Source: Phialophora verrucosa (lineage: Eukaryota > Ascomycota > Eurotiomycetes > Chaetothyriales > Herpotrichiellaceae). Taken from it: a DNA stretch of 64,000 nt. Under the pieces are notes generated by a model. The model was not told where the DNA came from and searched no databases. It saw only the letters and a list, made by a program, of their open reading frames with translations. The position numbers and the translations under genes were made by a program. Location: positions 496,001 to 560,000 of the forward strand of contig MSED01000012.1 in the NCBI GenBank assembly GCA_002099365.1. The letters run 5' to 3'. Positions 35,737-47,602 of this stretch are shown here, one piece after another. Position 1 is the first letter of the stretch. Each line of letters opens with the position of its first letter.

Positions 35737-37164
35737 CTAACGATTGCGCTTCTTCGCCCTGCCCGTCTGGCTTTGTCGCCATTCTGCGGCAATTGCTGTT
35801 GAAGCAGGAGAGATCTTTTTAAACAGGGCAATGAAGCCGCCTCCAAAGGTTCGTTCCCCGACGAGGGGCCGGCAGATCATGACCGGAGATTGATCTTTAG
35901 ACGTGGGAAGTGGTAGGGGTAGATTTTCGACGTCTTCGTCGGGAGCGGCTTCACCTGGGGTCTCAGGTTCGCTGATATTGTCGCTGTCGCTGTCGCTGCC
36001 ATCTGGCCCACCTCTGGGAGACTCGACCGCGACTGGCTCAGGCTCAACACCGTCCTTCTTCTCTTCCCCATTGATGAGAGAGGCAGAGCCTTTCCTTGGC
36101 TTCACAATCCTTACGTCCCACTTTCTCCCGCTGCTGATGCCCTCTCCAAGCTCGAGCACCTTGCCCATCTCCAGGCTCAGGCCCTCCTCAGCAATGACCC
36201 GAACACACTCGCCGATCTGCGTTATACTAGGAACAAACACGAGCAATCTCCCATTGTCTTTCATCGCCGGAGCGACGTGTCTTAATTGCTCATGCACACC
36301 CGGCATGTCCAGGCACACGTAGTCCAGATACTCCACCTCGCCAGTCTCGCCGCGAGAGTGCTGGGCGAGCCAGCCTTGGAGAGAGGAGGTGTAGAAATCG
36401 ACATGCGGCCAGTATAGACCTCTTCGGAAGCCGCGCACGATCTTTTCGGCATGGGTGCTGTACGGAGGGACGGCTTCGATCGTGTGGATTACCGCCCGGC
36501 GGGAAGATTTCCATTGCGACCAGGTTTGCGCCAGTGTGGGTGTGGGCGCGGACGTCTCAGAGCATTCATGTCCCGCAGGGGATGATGGCGTGAGGGCGTC
36601 GGCATCGCCATATATACGCGACTTGGGTAGTTCGGCGGTCGGAGGGGATGGGTTTGCTGCGGCGATGGCGCGAGCGAGGTGCAGCGTGAGACTGCCGTGG
36701 CCGGTCCCTGCTTCTAGGATTTCTAGGCGCGGTGAGGCGGCATTCGCAGAGTGCTCCTCGAGAAATGGCTCAGGATGGATGTCTAGCAGGGAAACAATCG
36801 TAGAGGCATAGCTCGCGTACACAGGGGTCACGAGCCTCGGCGTAAGGGTGACATATTCTTCCAGCGAGGGAAGTTCAACTCTGTGCAGGCCGCCTTTGGA
36901 GGAGCGAACATAGGTGGACGTGACGGGCTTGCCGATAATGTCATTGAACTCGAGTTGACCTTTGGAGAGCCCGTATTTGGCATTCCTCGCCAAGGGGAAG
37001 GTAAGTTTCAATCCATCGACGAGGACCCGATCGCCCTCGGCGAAGCGCGTCACGTCGCGGGCAGCAGCAGCATCGTGGAAGAGCTTGGAGGGGGAAATGC
37101 CAACACAGTGCTGAGGCCTCGAGAACCCAAGAAGTCTTCGCAGAGGACGGAACAGCGCTGACAT
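35737..37164 (-). CDS. Trm61-type tRNA (adenine-N1)-methyltransferase, possibly mitochondrial
   Basis: SAM-dependent methyltransferase resembling the catalytic subunit that makes m1A58 in tRNA (TrmI/TRMT61 family). From ATG 37162-37164 it reads MSALFRPLRRLLGFSRPQHC, a basic leader resembling a mitochondrial presequence; the frame is open further upstream to 37374 but that part is not conserved-looking. Family segments: FAEGDRVLVDGLKLTFPL, LEFNDIIGKPV, ELPSLEEYVTLTPRLVTPVY and ASTIVSLLDI. Motif I is EILEAGTGHGSLTLHLA. Later comes EYLDYVCLDMPGVHEQL, with the catalytic-site Asp and Pro. The C-terminal ~120 residues are acidic and disordered (SDSDNISEPETPGEAAP) before a basic end. Single exon. 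The substrate tRNA position is inferred from the family. Confidence 0.85.
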   Translation of the reverse strand: MSALFRPLRRLLGFSRPQHCVGISPSKLFHDAAAARDVTRFAEGDRVLVDGLKLTFPLARNAKYGLSKGQLEFNDIIGKPVTSTYVRSSKGGLHRVELPSLEEYVTLTPRLVTPVYASYASTIVSLLDIHPEPFLEEHSANAASPRLEILEAGTGHGSLTLHLARAIAAANPSPPTAELPKSRIYGDADALTPSSPAGHECSETSAPTPTLAQTWSQWKSSRRAVIHTIEAVPPYSTHAEKIVRGFRRGLYWPHVDFYTSSLQGWLAQHSRGETGEVEYLDYVCLDMPGVHEQLRHVAPAMKDNGRLLVFVPSITQIGECVRVIAEEGLSLEMGKVLELGEGISSGRKWDVRIVKPRKGSASLINGEEKKDGVEPEPVAVESPRGGPDGSDSDSDNISEPETPGEAAPDEDVENLPLPLPTSKDQSPVMICRPLVGERTFGGGFIALFKKISPASTAIAAEWRQSQTGRAKKRNR

Positions 37165-37498
37165 GCCACAGCACTGCAGTATCACGGTAAAGTAGTCGAG
37201 TGTTCGCTCGCCTGCGCCAGATTTTCTGCAACAAAGTATTTTGTATTCCCCAGGTTTGACTAGGCTGTTTCCGGCAGTTCGTGGTCGCTCAATTTCTCTA
37301 GGAGGACGAGGATGCCATGTGGCCATGCACCCGTTCCCCATGTGCCAACTAGCAATCAGCCGGCAGCCTGGCAATCACCCATCCTTTATTTCGCCCGATG
37401 CCTTCTCGAAGAGATAGGTGCTGACTCTTCACATCTCCCGCGGTCTTGATCTGTAGCGACGAGGCTCGACTTGGGCCGGGGTCTGTCCCCATGCCAGC
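37165..37498. promoter_or_regulatory. Divergent promoter between methyltransferase and phosphatase genes
   Basis: 334 bases separate the two divergent starts. Confidence 0.45.
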
Positions 37499-39200
37499 AT
37501 GACCAGAAGAATTGTATGGCCGCGATTACACCTCCCCTTCATGGTGCCCTGCTGGATGAATGGCTAATGCTCTTTAGGTCCGCACAGGCATTCAGTTGAG
37601 CGTGATAAGCGTCCTCCTTTTCCTCATCGTCGTCTTCCTCGATAACCGCTACCGCGTCCTCCCCAATGCCATCCACAGCCATCTGCCCGCCCATCACCCA
37701 GGCTTCGTTGTCACAGACATTACAGTCGTGACCTGCTCCTCCTTGAACCCTTTCAGTAAATGCACCGTCGACGGGCCCGAATGGCACCGCATAAACAAAG
37801 ACCTCTACCTGGGCAAAGGCTACGTCTCGTCTGCCTACCTTGTCGTCAAGCGCAAGCCGGAGGATGACCTGTCGGCCCACGAAGAAGTCGTCACAGACCT
37901 GAGGATTGGGCGCCTGCAACCGTCCTCCGTCGACCCGACTGCTAAAGATGAGCGCTGGGAGTCCCGCCCCGCGGGCATCTGGGTCAAACTGTCGTCCAAG
38001 CGCCACGAATACGAGATGGTCACTGGCATAGATGTGCTCTTCGGCGCCGATGCTGTCGACCCGCGCTCAAACTGGCAGGTCCAGGACCTGTCCCTGTTCC
38101 TCGACACAGACCGTGACAGTGCAGAGCCGCGGCTAACTGTGCGACGAGGCCCTGCGCTGAAAGTCGAGAAACCCGTGCCTCGAATCCGCAAGGACGGCAA
38201 GTTCAAAATCATGCAAGCCGCAGATCTACATCTCGCGACTGGGCTGGGGAAATGCCGCAACGCTCTGCCTGAAGGACAGCCATGCGAGGCCGACCCGCGC
38301 ACCCTGGATTTCATCGCCCGCATGATCGAAGAGGAAAAACCGGACTTCGTGGTCCTCACGGGCGATCAAGTGAACGGGGACACTGCGCCGGACGCCCAGT
38401 CTGCCATCTACAAATACAGCGAGATGTTCGCCCGGCACCAGATCCCCTACGCGGGGATCTTCGGCAACCACGACGACGAAGGCAACCTCAACCGCGCGGA
38501 GAGCATGGCCATCATGGACGGCCTCCCGTTCTCCATGTCGACCGCCGGCCCCGAGGACGTCGATGGCGTCGGCAACTACTATGTCGAGATACTGGGGCGG
38601 GGAGGCACCTCACACTCGGCCCTGACGCTGTACCTGCTCGACACACACAGCTACTCGCCGGACGAGAACCACTACCACGGCTACGACTGGCTCAAGGCCT
38701 CGCAAATCGATTGGTTCAAGACCACCGCCCAGTCCCTCCGCCGCAAACACAAGGAATACACCCACATCCACATGGACCTAGCCTTCATCCACATTCCCCT
38801 TCCGGAGTACCGGAACCCGGACGGCCTCAGCCACGTGGGCAACTGGACCGAGCCGCCCACTGCGCCGGCGTATAACTCGAACTTCAAGGACGCGCTGCTC
38901 GACGAGAACGTCCTGCTCGTGAGCTGCGGCCACGACCACGTCAACGACTACTGTCTCCCCTCGCTGGGTCGGGACAAGCAGCCCGCGCTGTGGATGTGCT
39001 ACGGCGGAGGCGCCGGCTTCGGCGGCTATGGCGGCTATTACGGTTATCATCGACGGGTGCGCTTCTTCGAGATGGACATGAATGAGGCGAGGATCACGAC
39101 GTGGAAGAGGCTGGAATGGGCCGAGACTGAGGCCGGCCTGAAACAGAGGGTTGATGAGCAGATTATCGTGGATGGCGGCAGGGTCGTCACGGGGATGTAG
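37499..39200 (+). CDS. Dcr2/Sia1-type calcineurin-like metallophosphatase
   Basis: Predicted single-pass membrane phosphatase, about 545 residues. In S. cerevisiae, Dcr2 is a phosphoesterase linked to the cell cycle and the unfolded protein response. The long frame (37578-39200) has no ATG at its 5' end, but ATG 37499 starts MTRRI, a 15-nt exon that joins in frame over intron 37514-37577 to VRTGIQLSVISVLLFLIVVFLDNRYRVLP, a signal-anchor segment. Metallophosphatase motifs follow: IMQAADLHLATG, VVLTGDQVNGDT, AGIFGNHDDEGNLNR, then the metal-binding His segments FIHIPLPEY and LVSCGHDHVNDYC. The GTATGG donor is not ideal, so the exact first junction is tentative; the phosphatase identity is secure. 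Confidence 0.88.
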
Positions 39201-40378
39201 TGGATCACCGAAGAACGAGAGCGAGAACGCGCACGAGAACAGGAACGAGAGCAGCAACGGCATCGCCAACATTGACGCCACCGGCGATGCCAATGGCACC
39301 GCTCAAGTGTTATTACCGAATTGAATTCCAAACGGCATGCTCGTTGCAAGCAGGACACCCCCCAACGCCGGGAACGAGTTAGTCGAGGAGAGCATTGCGG
39401 CCAAGGTCTTCAGGGCCTGGGCCATATTTTGCTGGTGTCCACTGCTCCCTCTACGGCAGAATCCTGTGCGGCTAGTTGGGAAGCTGCGAACGCCAGCTTT
39501 TGTCGTCCTGGGTGGGCACGAAAGTTGATCGATCGAATGGTTGTCTTACTCGGCTGGGACTACATCACAACCATGGCGGAGAGACGGATGCGTCGCCGTA
39601 GAGGTGGTTTGTGTCGGGCGTGGCACGGAAGACGACATTGGGGTTGCCTTCAATGTGCGCAACTTTGAGGGAAGCGGCAAACTGGATCCTGGTCCGGCAT
39701 GTGCTGAGAGGCACGGGAAGAAAACCGACTCATTTAGCGCTTGAATATAGCATAGAGCGAGAGCGAGAGAGGGAACGAGCTCCAGAAGACTCGGAACACG
39801 ATCAAAAATGAAAGAGGTCAGTCAGGCTATGTATGATATTGTAGATACCCCTGCCTGATATCTTACAAGAAAGTGAAGCGGGCATACGTGAACGTGTGAC
39901 ACACACGCGTTCTGGTCCCCCATAAGTAGCAAAAAACTCTGTCCTTTGAACCCTCATCCACATTATACTGCGGTGATTGGATCGAAGGGAAGTGAAACCT
40001 TTCTGTCCGATGAAGAACAGTAGTGTTTTTTCCGGAATCGTTTCGATAATACCTACAATGGTGCTGTGTGACAACCCCATCCCTCAGAAGTGCCCATTAA
40101 CTGTGAAACCGTGCGTGGCCAAGAAGCGGATGACTCTGTCCGGGATTGTCGAGACAGATTTGCGATTCGAAAACTATATCCCCTTGAGAACAAGGGATTT
40201 GTTTTGATTGGTGCGAGTAGTGAAGGGGGTGAGGCAGGGAAGGCGGCGAGGCTGGTGGTGGCGGAGGGGGCTGATGGCAAAGGCTGAGTATGGTGAACTG
40301 AGTATGGTGAAGATGATTGTAACGTATATATTACGGACGCGGTCACCTCTTCTCATTCTTCCTTCCCAATGCCTGTGT
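39201..40378. other. Convergent 3' intergenic region, partly low complexity
   Basis: About 1.2 kb between the phosphatase and OXNAD1-like genes. The first ~60 bases are purine-rich AGAACGAGAGCG-type repeats, and 39750-39790 carries GAGAGCGA units. No gene recognised. Confidence 0.4.
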
Positions 40379-41827
40379 TTACCACCACTTCTCGCAGAGG
40401 ACTCTCCTCTCCTCCATCCCAGGCTGCTTCTTGATCCACTCGACGAACCGATCCGTCATGGCTGGCAATCCGCACACGTATACGACAACAGACCCTCTGC
40501 GTCCCTCTGGTCCAAGAGCTTTATCGAGATCGTGCCCTTGAATACGTCTGTACCGTGTTGGTTGAAGGCCCGGCCCGGGATCGATCTCCTTGTACCTTTC
40601 TAGCAGGTCGGGCGCGCCGGCAGAATTGAACAGCTGCGAGAGTTGACCGTGCATGGTCCGCCAGGAGACGGCATACGGACTCCGTCTCTCGTAGTTCTGC
40701 ATGATATGGGAGAATTGGTCGTAGATTTCGGGCCGCTCGGGGAATCGAGTCTGTCAAGCGTGGTCATGTCAACAGCAATTCAGAATGCCTCTTCCAGGCG
40801 GCGCACACACAGAGTCCTCGTCCAGCTATTGACATACCTTGATTGCAGCTGGAAAAGAGAGCTTAGCCTCGGATCCGTCCGTAGGCTCTTCGGGTGTCCC
40901 GCCCGTGATGAACTGCGTATACCGGAAATCCACTTGCTCGTGGTGTTTCCAGTGCTTTGCAATATCGGCAAGTCTGGTCGCGAACAGTATGTCTTCCTCT
41001 TGATTGGTCTCGGCGTTCTTTTCAGGTCTTGCGCTATAGAGTATGCGTACTTCCGGAGTCATCCCACCCAGTCTATTGGCACCAACTTCATGCATGGAGG
41101 CAATCATGCTCATGATAGGATTGATTCCGACTCCTCCAGCCACGAAGACCACTCTGTCGATTCTTTCGCACTCTTCTCGGTCGAGGGCTGGGGGTGGGTA
41201 GACGAAGTTGCCTCCCACCCTGAAACTCAATGTCGAGTCGAGGATTTCTGAGGCCGGCCGCCATAAGTACGCCGCGGGAGGATTTGACGGGGAATCTTGA
41301 ATTGCCAATTCAATGTGTGGATCTTTCTGGCTTTGGAAAGAGGCTTGAGGCGGAGAGGTGATGGTGAAGCCCCCAACGACATCGATATTCGGGATGTACA
41401 GGTCTACATATTGACCTGGGAGGTGGCGGAGAGGCGGCTACTAGATATCTCATGGGTAAGTGGAAACGCATCTCTGAATCGATAGCAACACGGTTTAATT
41501 CCTGATAGAAGGTTGGATACAGGGCGATGGTGGGCGTTGTTCATTCGCTCTTTGGAAGAGGCGTTCCCTTGTTGAAGATTTGAAAGGTTGTAGAGGCGGC
41601 TGCTCCAAGGGTCGATCGCACATATTTCTCTACAGTTTGCACGTATCAAGCATGGCATGAAAAAATAGAGAAGCACCTACCCCATCTTTCGGCAGACTCA
41701 GTCTCAATAACCGTATCTTAGAGTTGACCTGTTCAATCTTGCTCAATCGTGCCGACCATACACCTTGTTGACGAGGCTCTGCGGCAGTTCTGATGATATG
41801 CGGTATTGAATCTTTGACCGAGGCCAT
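40379..41827 (-). CDS. OXNAD1-like FAD/NAD(P)-binding oxidoreductase
   Basis: Ferredoxin-reductase-type flavoprotein of about 372 residues from ATG 41827 (or 412 from an in-frame ATG at 41947, which adds a basic, mitochondrial-like leader). Exons are 41681 upwards to the start, 40838-41437, and 40379-40750. The joins LSLPKDG/PPLRHLPGQYVDLYIP and AAIK/TRFPERPEIYDQF keep frame. The FAD-site segment is PGQYVDLYIP with GGFTITSPP. The NAD(P) site is VVFVAGGVGINPIMSMIASM. VRILYSARPE is the usual following strand, and VYVCGLPAMTDRF the C-terminal nucleotide motif. No iron-sulfur domain is present. The physiological partner is unknown. Confidence 0.87.
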
Positions 41828-41947
41828 TCTTCTTGCCGATACAAATGAGGAACAGAGAGCGTTCCGAGGACAGTGGGATGGAGGTCTGAAAACTGGTGTG
41901 GTGGTAGCACGGATTGTGCAATAGATTGTTGGATTGCTCAGATTCAT

Positions 41948-43845
41948 TTCATGATTAACGGGAAGCTCAATTTAGAGCGAGACGTCTTCCAGATCAGTCG
42001 CAAGAGGCACGATCATGGGCGTCATTGCTCTATGGGCATATCAAAAGAACAGCGATGAGGAAGCTGGTGGTTTTTGACGGGAGTGGATGACACTTTCGAC
42101 TGTCCCCGCTTGCCTGCAACGAGCGGGTGGCAGAGGCAAGGCTCAGACCATGCCCCCTTCTAGTGGTCCTTTCGAAAGACGAGAAGCAGAAAAGTGAAAG
42201 GTGCATTTATCAGTTCTATGCACGTTTGATAACTTCCATAGTTACTGAGGACTGTACCTGGTTTGCATGACTCGCTAAGACGCAGGAATGAGGCAGCAGG
42301 GAAGCGAGGGGCGGGTCGCCTGCGCAGTTGCGCTGTACTATGAGCCCAAGCTCTCAACTTTCACTCTATCACAACCTGGGTCATCTACCAGATACATTGA
42401 ACCTGCCGCCGAAGCCTCCGATTTTGTCCCTCCAGGCGTGGTCATACATGACAACCACCTTTGATATCATGTGAGATTCATGCTCTTGATCTGCTCCAGG
42501 TGGTCCTCGCAAGGTACCGTTGAAGTATCGATTGCTTGGGTCCGGATGAGTCCGGATCGAAAGGCGGCGGTATGAAGATTTTGTTCAGCTGCCATAACGA
42601 AAGGAACTGGTGTGATCGGTCGGCGCTGGGCGACTTGAGCTGCGTGTCAGCTAGACATATGTCTCCGCGACTCTGGAACCAAGGATGGCCGGAGGTAGCA
42701 GCTTTCAGAGGTATCAGATGAACTCTTCAATAAAAAGGAAGAACAAAAAGAACTGGAATTGGCATAGTGGATTCACCGGGCGACAGGAAATGACTACTTG
42801 CTTGTGAAAAGCAGTGTCTATATCAGGGGAAGACAGCTACCATTTTATCTTCTTAGACACCCCAAGGGAAAAAAAAGGACTTCCCGTTGACGATACTGTT
42901 GTCTCAATAACCTATTGAGCCCTAACGACTCACCAAGGGTATATCAAGATTGTAGGGTACACCTCAGCAGAACTGGGGGTAAAATATTTTCACAGACAAG
43001 CACCAACGACGTCCATCAGATGGACATGTAGGCCCCGACAACGGTTGATATGCTCGGACGTGTAACGAGATGTTCCTTTAATAAGATCCTTTCCACATCA
43101 TGTAACTCGTTGATATGTTGTCAACAGCGCAGGAGAGGCTGTAAGCAGTGAGGGGCTGGGCGTGCTGAGATGGGTGCACCCAAAGGGAAAAGGAAAGGTG
43201 TCGAACAATTGCAGCCAATCGTCTCGAGAAGACGGCTCACGACAGCATCGAGGAGGATGGCCCTGTGAATGAATGAAGACGACTCGCTTGTCCTCCGTCA
43301 ATCTGGTTGACAAGTTCGAGGATATATTGATGATAGAATGGGTGGCCAAAGGGATGCAGTTGCATCAATCCTGGGTCATCAGGGATTGCCGAGATGGGCC
43401 ATTTTAGTGGCGGCAATACAGCTGGGACTTTCTCTCAACCTCACTCCTGCCCGCTCATCGCTCAGACCACCACCAACCTGATAATGCGCCCTTGCCCGCC
43501 CACGCTCCTTTTCCGAACGACGTGGACCAACGCACCGACCGAAGAGGCCGTTGCATGGACAGATATAGGGACTTTCATTCATTCCAACGGTCAATAGTGG
43601 AGCATATCAGATGCGGAGGACGCACAATAGGTATTGAACACACGGAACAGCCTCTCCCTCACATTGTGTTCAACACACTAACACTGCTCAGATCCTCGAT
43701 CGCAAGACCATTTTCGATCATTACATTTACTTCCTGAACTATCTTACCACATCTCCCGTGTGGCAGTGGCCAATATCAATTCTTCGTTCGTCGGACAGAT
43801 GTCTACGTGGCGGCCACAATAGCATTATCAGATACCGCAGAAATC
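41948..43845. other. Gene-poor interval upstream of the demethylase gene
   Basis: 1.9 kb without a supportable gene. Short frames at 42536-42721 and 43098-43597 have no domain or splice support. The right end should contain the LSD1-like promoter, the left end that of the OXNAD1-like gene. Confidence 0.4.
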
Positions 43846-46800
43846 ATGTCAACCACAATACTGGACGTCGAGATGACGGAGGTGTCTCAGGCTGGTCTCT
43901 CAAGGTATGCTAGCAGCCGCTAAGCCGCTTGAAACCTGTTGTGGTCAAATGGTGGGTTTTGATACTGATGAGTTCAGTCATGATCAAGTCATGGACAACC
44001 AGTCAGACGACGATTTTGTCATCAAAATGGAAGACGAATCCGACGACGATGCCTCTCCGGGCGTATCGGCTTCTGTCCTTCGAAGTCTGCAGCTCGAGAG
44101 CGATGCCCGTGATTCTCCTAACAGTTCCATGACCTCGGTTTCGGTTGCGTCGTCCGTCCTAGAGCAGAAGGCGAAAGCTACACTGAAAGCAGAAGACAAG
44201 CATGAGAGTCAGAACAACGTAAGCCCGTACATGTTCATGAAGGCTTCTACAACAGCTCGAGCCAAATCATCCATTCCTCCTAGGCTCCCCTCTTCCGAAT
44301 ATGCCAGTCAGTGTGTGGCTGCTGCCGAAGCCTCGAGGCTCGATCCCTTTGCCTTGCATGAAGATGAGCACAAACTGTTGCAGGACAAGCTGTGTTACTC
44401 CCATGTCACGGTCTACCTCAATATTCGAAATGGTATTCTCAGACTGTGGACCCGCAACCCAAGTGTCAGCGTCAGCCTCGATGAGGCCATCGGCTGTGCA
44501 AGAGATGAACGTTGGACCCGTCTTGCTTGTTTCGCCTATGAATGGCTTGTGAGAAGAGGCTACATCAACTTTGGTTGCGTGGAGTCACCCTTCATAAGCC
44601 GAAGTGTTGGTCGTGGGCGGAAGAAAGACGCCGCCCGAGAGACAATTGTGGTCATTGGAGGTGGTATGGCTGGCCTCAGCACTGCAAGGCAGCTCACAAA
44701 CCTCTTCAATCACTATCCAGACCGTGCTCCTCCACGAATCATCGTGCTGGAAGGCCGTGAGAGAATAGGTGGGCGAATTTATTCACACCCTCTCACCAGC
44801 ATGCGATCGACCAAATTATCACCTGATCAGAGACCCACTGCTGAGATGGGTGCTCATATCATCGTCGGCTTCGAACGCGGAAACCCTCTCGATGCCATTA
44901 TTCGCGGGCAACTTGCCCTTGATTACCACCTCCTGCGAGACCTCTCTACCCTTTACGATGTCGACGGCACACCCGTAAACGGAGTCAACGACGCAATGAT
45001 AGAAAGGTTGTACAATGACGTCCTCGATCGAACGGGTCACTATCGGCTCAAACATCCTGTCAAGAGAACTGCACATGGCGATAAAGAGTTGATTGAGGCA
45101 GGACGTGATCCTCCTGAAGAGGAGTCCATCACGATCAAACAATTCGAAGAAGCTACTGCGCTCGGCACAATTGATCAACTGCTGTCAAGCAGAAAGTCAA
45201 AGAGAAGAGGTGCAGGCCATCGAGCTGCCAAAGGCGATAAGTCCAAAGAAGAAGTCGAAACAAGCATGGAGACCAAGACTCAGCTTCCTGCCGCTCAGGC
45301 AGCCAAAGAGTTTGGCTTCTTACTAAGAAAGACAACACAGATGCACGAGACCTTGGAGTTGGATGACCTTGCCTCCCAGCTCAATCAGTCTCTGGGCTCG
45401 GTCATGAATGCCGGCATTGACCAGTACCAGAAATTTCTCGACCTCAAACCCTATGCCCTCCGCCTCATCAACTGGCATTTCGCGAACCTCGAATATGCAA
45501 ATGCAGCCAACGTGGATAAGTTGAGCTTAAGAGGTTGGGATCAGGACGTCGGCAACGAGTTCGAAGGAGAACACGCCCAAGTCGTCGGTGGCTACCAACA
45601 AGTCCCGCGCGCTATATGGCGCCATCCAGAACCCCTCGATGTCCGGTTGCGCAAGCCTGTCAAGAGCATCCGCTATAGTGCTGTCGGCTCACAAGGCAAG
45701 GCAACTGTCACTTGTGAAGACGGCCAATCGATCGAAGCCGACAAAGTCGTCTTTGCTGCGCCGCTGGGAGTGCTCAAAGAACAGGCGATACAGTTCGAAC
45801 CACCTCTGCCTCAGTGGAAGCGGGATGCCATCCGAAGGATGGGCTTCGGCTTACTCAACAAGGTCATCCTCGTCTTCGAGAGGCCATTTTGGGACGTGGA
45901 CAGAGACATGTTCGGTCTTCTGCGCGCCCCGCGCGATAATGCTGGCTTAAATCAGAGCGACTACAAAAAGGGTCGAGGTCAATTCTATCTCTTTTGGAAC
46001 TGCATCGACACAAGCGGGCTACCCGTCCTCATTGCTCTCATGGCAGGTGAGGCCGCGCACGAAGCCGAGAAGGTCAGCGACGAGATTCTAATTGGGGAGT
46101 GTCTGACCCAGCTGCGGAATGTATTTGGCGCACCAAACGTGCCAATGCCCGTCGAGTCGATCGTCACCCGCTGGGGATCCGATCGATTTGCACGAGGCAC
46201 TTACTCATACGTTGCGGCCGAAGCGAGACCTGGCGACTATGACCTCATTGCCGCCCCCATCCAGAATCTGTTCTTCGCTGGCGAGGCCACGATTGCATCT
46301 CATCCAGCAACAGTCCACGGCGCCTACTTGTCGGGTCTTCGTGCCGCGCATGAGGTATTTGAGTCGATGGTTGGCCCGATCACTATGCCATCCACGCTTG
46401 TGCCCACCGCCACAGCGAGAAAGTCAACTGCTCCAGTCGAAGTCAAGCTGATGGAGACGCACATGGCCCAAGGCGGGAAAAGGAAGGGCGACGAGCTCCT
46501 ACCTGCTGGTACCTTCACGAGACCTGTTAAAGAAAAGGACAATACACTCCATGAGGCCTGGGATGCAGCTATGTGGGTTCGGATCTACGATGACCTCGGT
46601 CCGCCACCGGTCAAACCAGTGAAGGCCAATGTGAACTCTTTCCTCCTCTTCTCGGGTGAACACTGGGATGAAGTCAAGACTCGACTGGCAGAGGAGCGAT
46701 CGCGGACCGGCAGGAAGACCAAACAGTCCGAACGTGATCAAGTGCGCGTCGAGCTGGGCAAGATGTGGGCTGGCCTGTCTGAGGAAGGGAAAAAACCCTA

Positions 46801-47005
46801 TACGGACAGGACGAGCAAGAACCGTGAAGAGAACGAGGCGGCTCTGAAAGAGTGGTCCGTCAAAGCTGCGGAATGGGACAGGCGGACTTGGGAGGTCAAG
46901 GATGTCTGGATCAAAGAAGGCAATAGCTTCGAGGAGTTTTGCAAGCGGAAAAGAGAAGATGAGGACGCCATGGACCTCGAGGCTGCTAAACGTGCGAGGG
47001 TTTAG
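43846..47005 (+). CDS. LSD1/KDM1-like lysine-specific histone demethylase with HMG box
   Basis: Nuclear FAD-dependent amine oxidase acting on methylated histone lysines, about 1028 residues. A 59-nt first exon (43846-43904, MSTTILDVEMTEVSQAGLS) joins over a 73-nt intron to exon 43978-47005. Domains in order: an acidic N-terminus (QSDDDFVIKMEDESDDD); a SWIRM domain around residues 120-230 (LRLWTRNPSVSVSLDEA, YEWLVRRGYINFG); the FAD motif VVIGGGMAGLSTARQL, with a long charged insert, then RPFWDVDRDMFG and the closing FAD segment LFFAGEATIASHPATVHGAYLSGLRAA; and a C-terminal HMG box (PVKANVNSFLLFSGEHW, LGKMWAGLSEEGKKPYTDR). SWIRM-oxidase-HMG is the fungal Lsd1/2 architecture. A downstream ATG in intron 1 also opens the frame, but the spliced start is preferred. 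Confidence 0.93.
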
Positions 47006-47602
47006 ATGGCTACGAATTGGTTACGATTATTTTAGAGCTCAATGTGCACGGAGAAGCATTCGTCGACGTCATCATTAGTAGCGGAGCATCGATTGCATCG
47101 ATTGCACATGTATAAGCAAGTCTCCAGATACCCTCTCGGGTTCTGGTATGGTTGACTATGACTGTCCCCTTTCCAGTACTGCCGAGGAACAGATTCTGTG
47201 GATACGACGCAGCACGAAGAGTACGTGATCCGATATCGGCTGCTGTACCCCAGACTCGCCTATGGAAGTGGGGTGGCGGTTGACTCAGATGAGCCAGCCT
47301 TCGTATTCGCACAGTCGTCAAACGCGAGGGCCGTTGCAAAAGAGTCATCATTGATTTGGTCTGCATTGAGACTTGCCGCTCTGACAGTGTGTATGTCGCA
47401 GTACAGTACCAACGGCTGACCGGATCCGGAACCCAGCCCTCCCACAGCCCACGTCCATAAGACTGGTATGAAGAACCTAAAAGCCGATTGAGGTGCTGTC
47501 CCTGGTAGTGATCCTTGAGCAGGGCCAGAGAAGAGAAGCAGAACAAGGTCGAATAGTTTTTTATTTTATTTTGTCCGGGCGGACATCAACTCAACCCGCC
47601 AA
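47006..47602. other. Intergenic region
   Basis: About 600 bases between two co-directional genes, expected to hold the demethylase terminator and the next promoter. The AT-rich stretch just before 47603 may be core promoter. No gene seen. Confidence 0.4.

Noticed and set aside
47010..47546. Minus-strand 178-codon frame after the LSD1-like gene
   Set aside because: Composition is not protein-like, no domain or splice structure, and it spans the likely terminator and next promoter.
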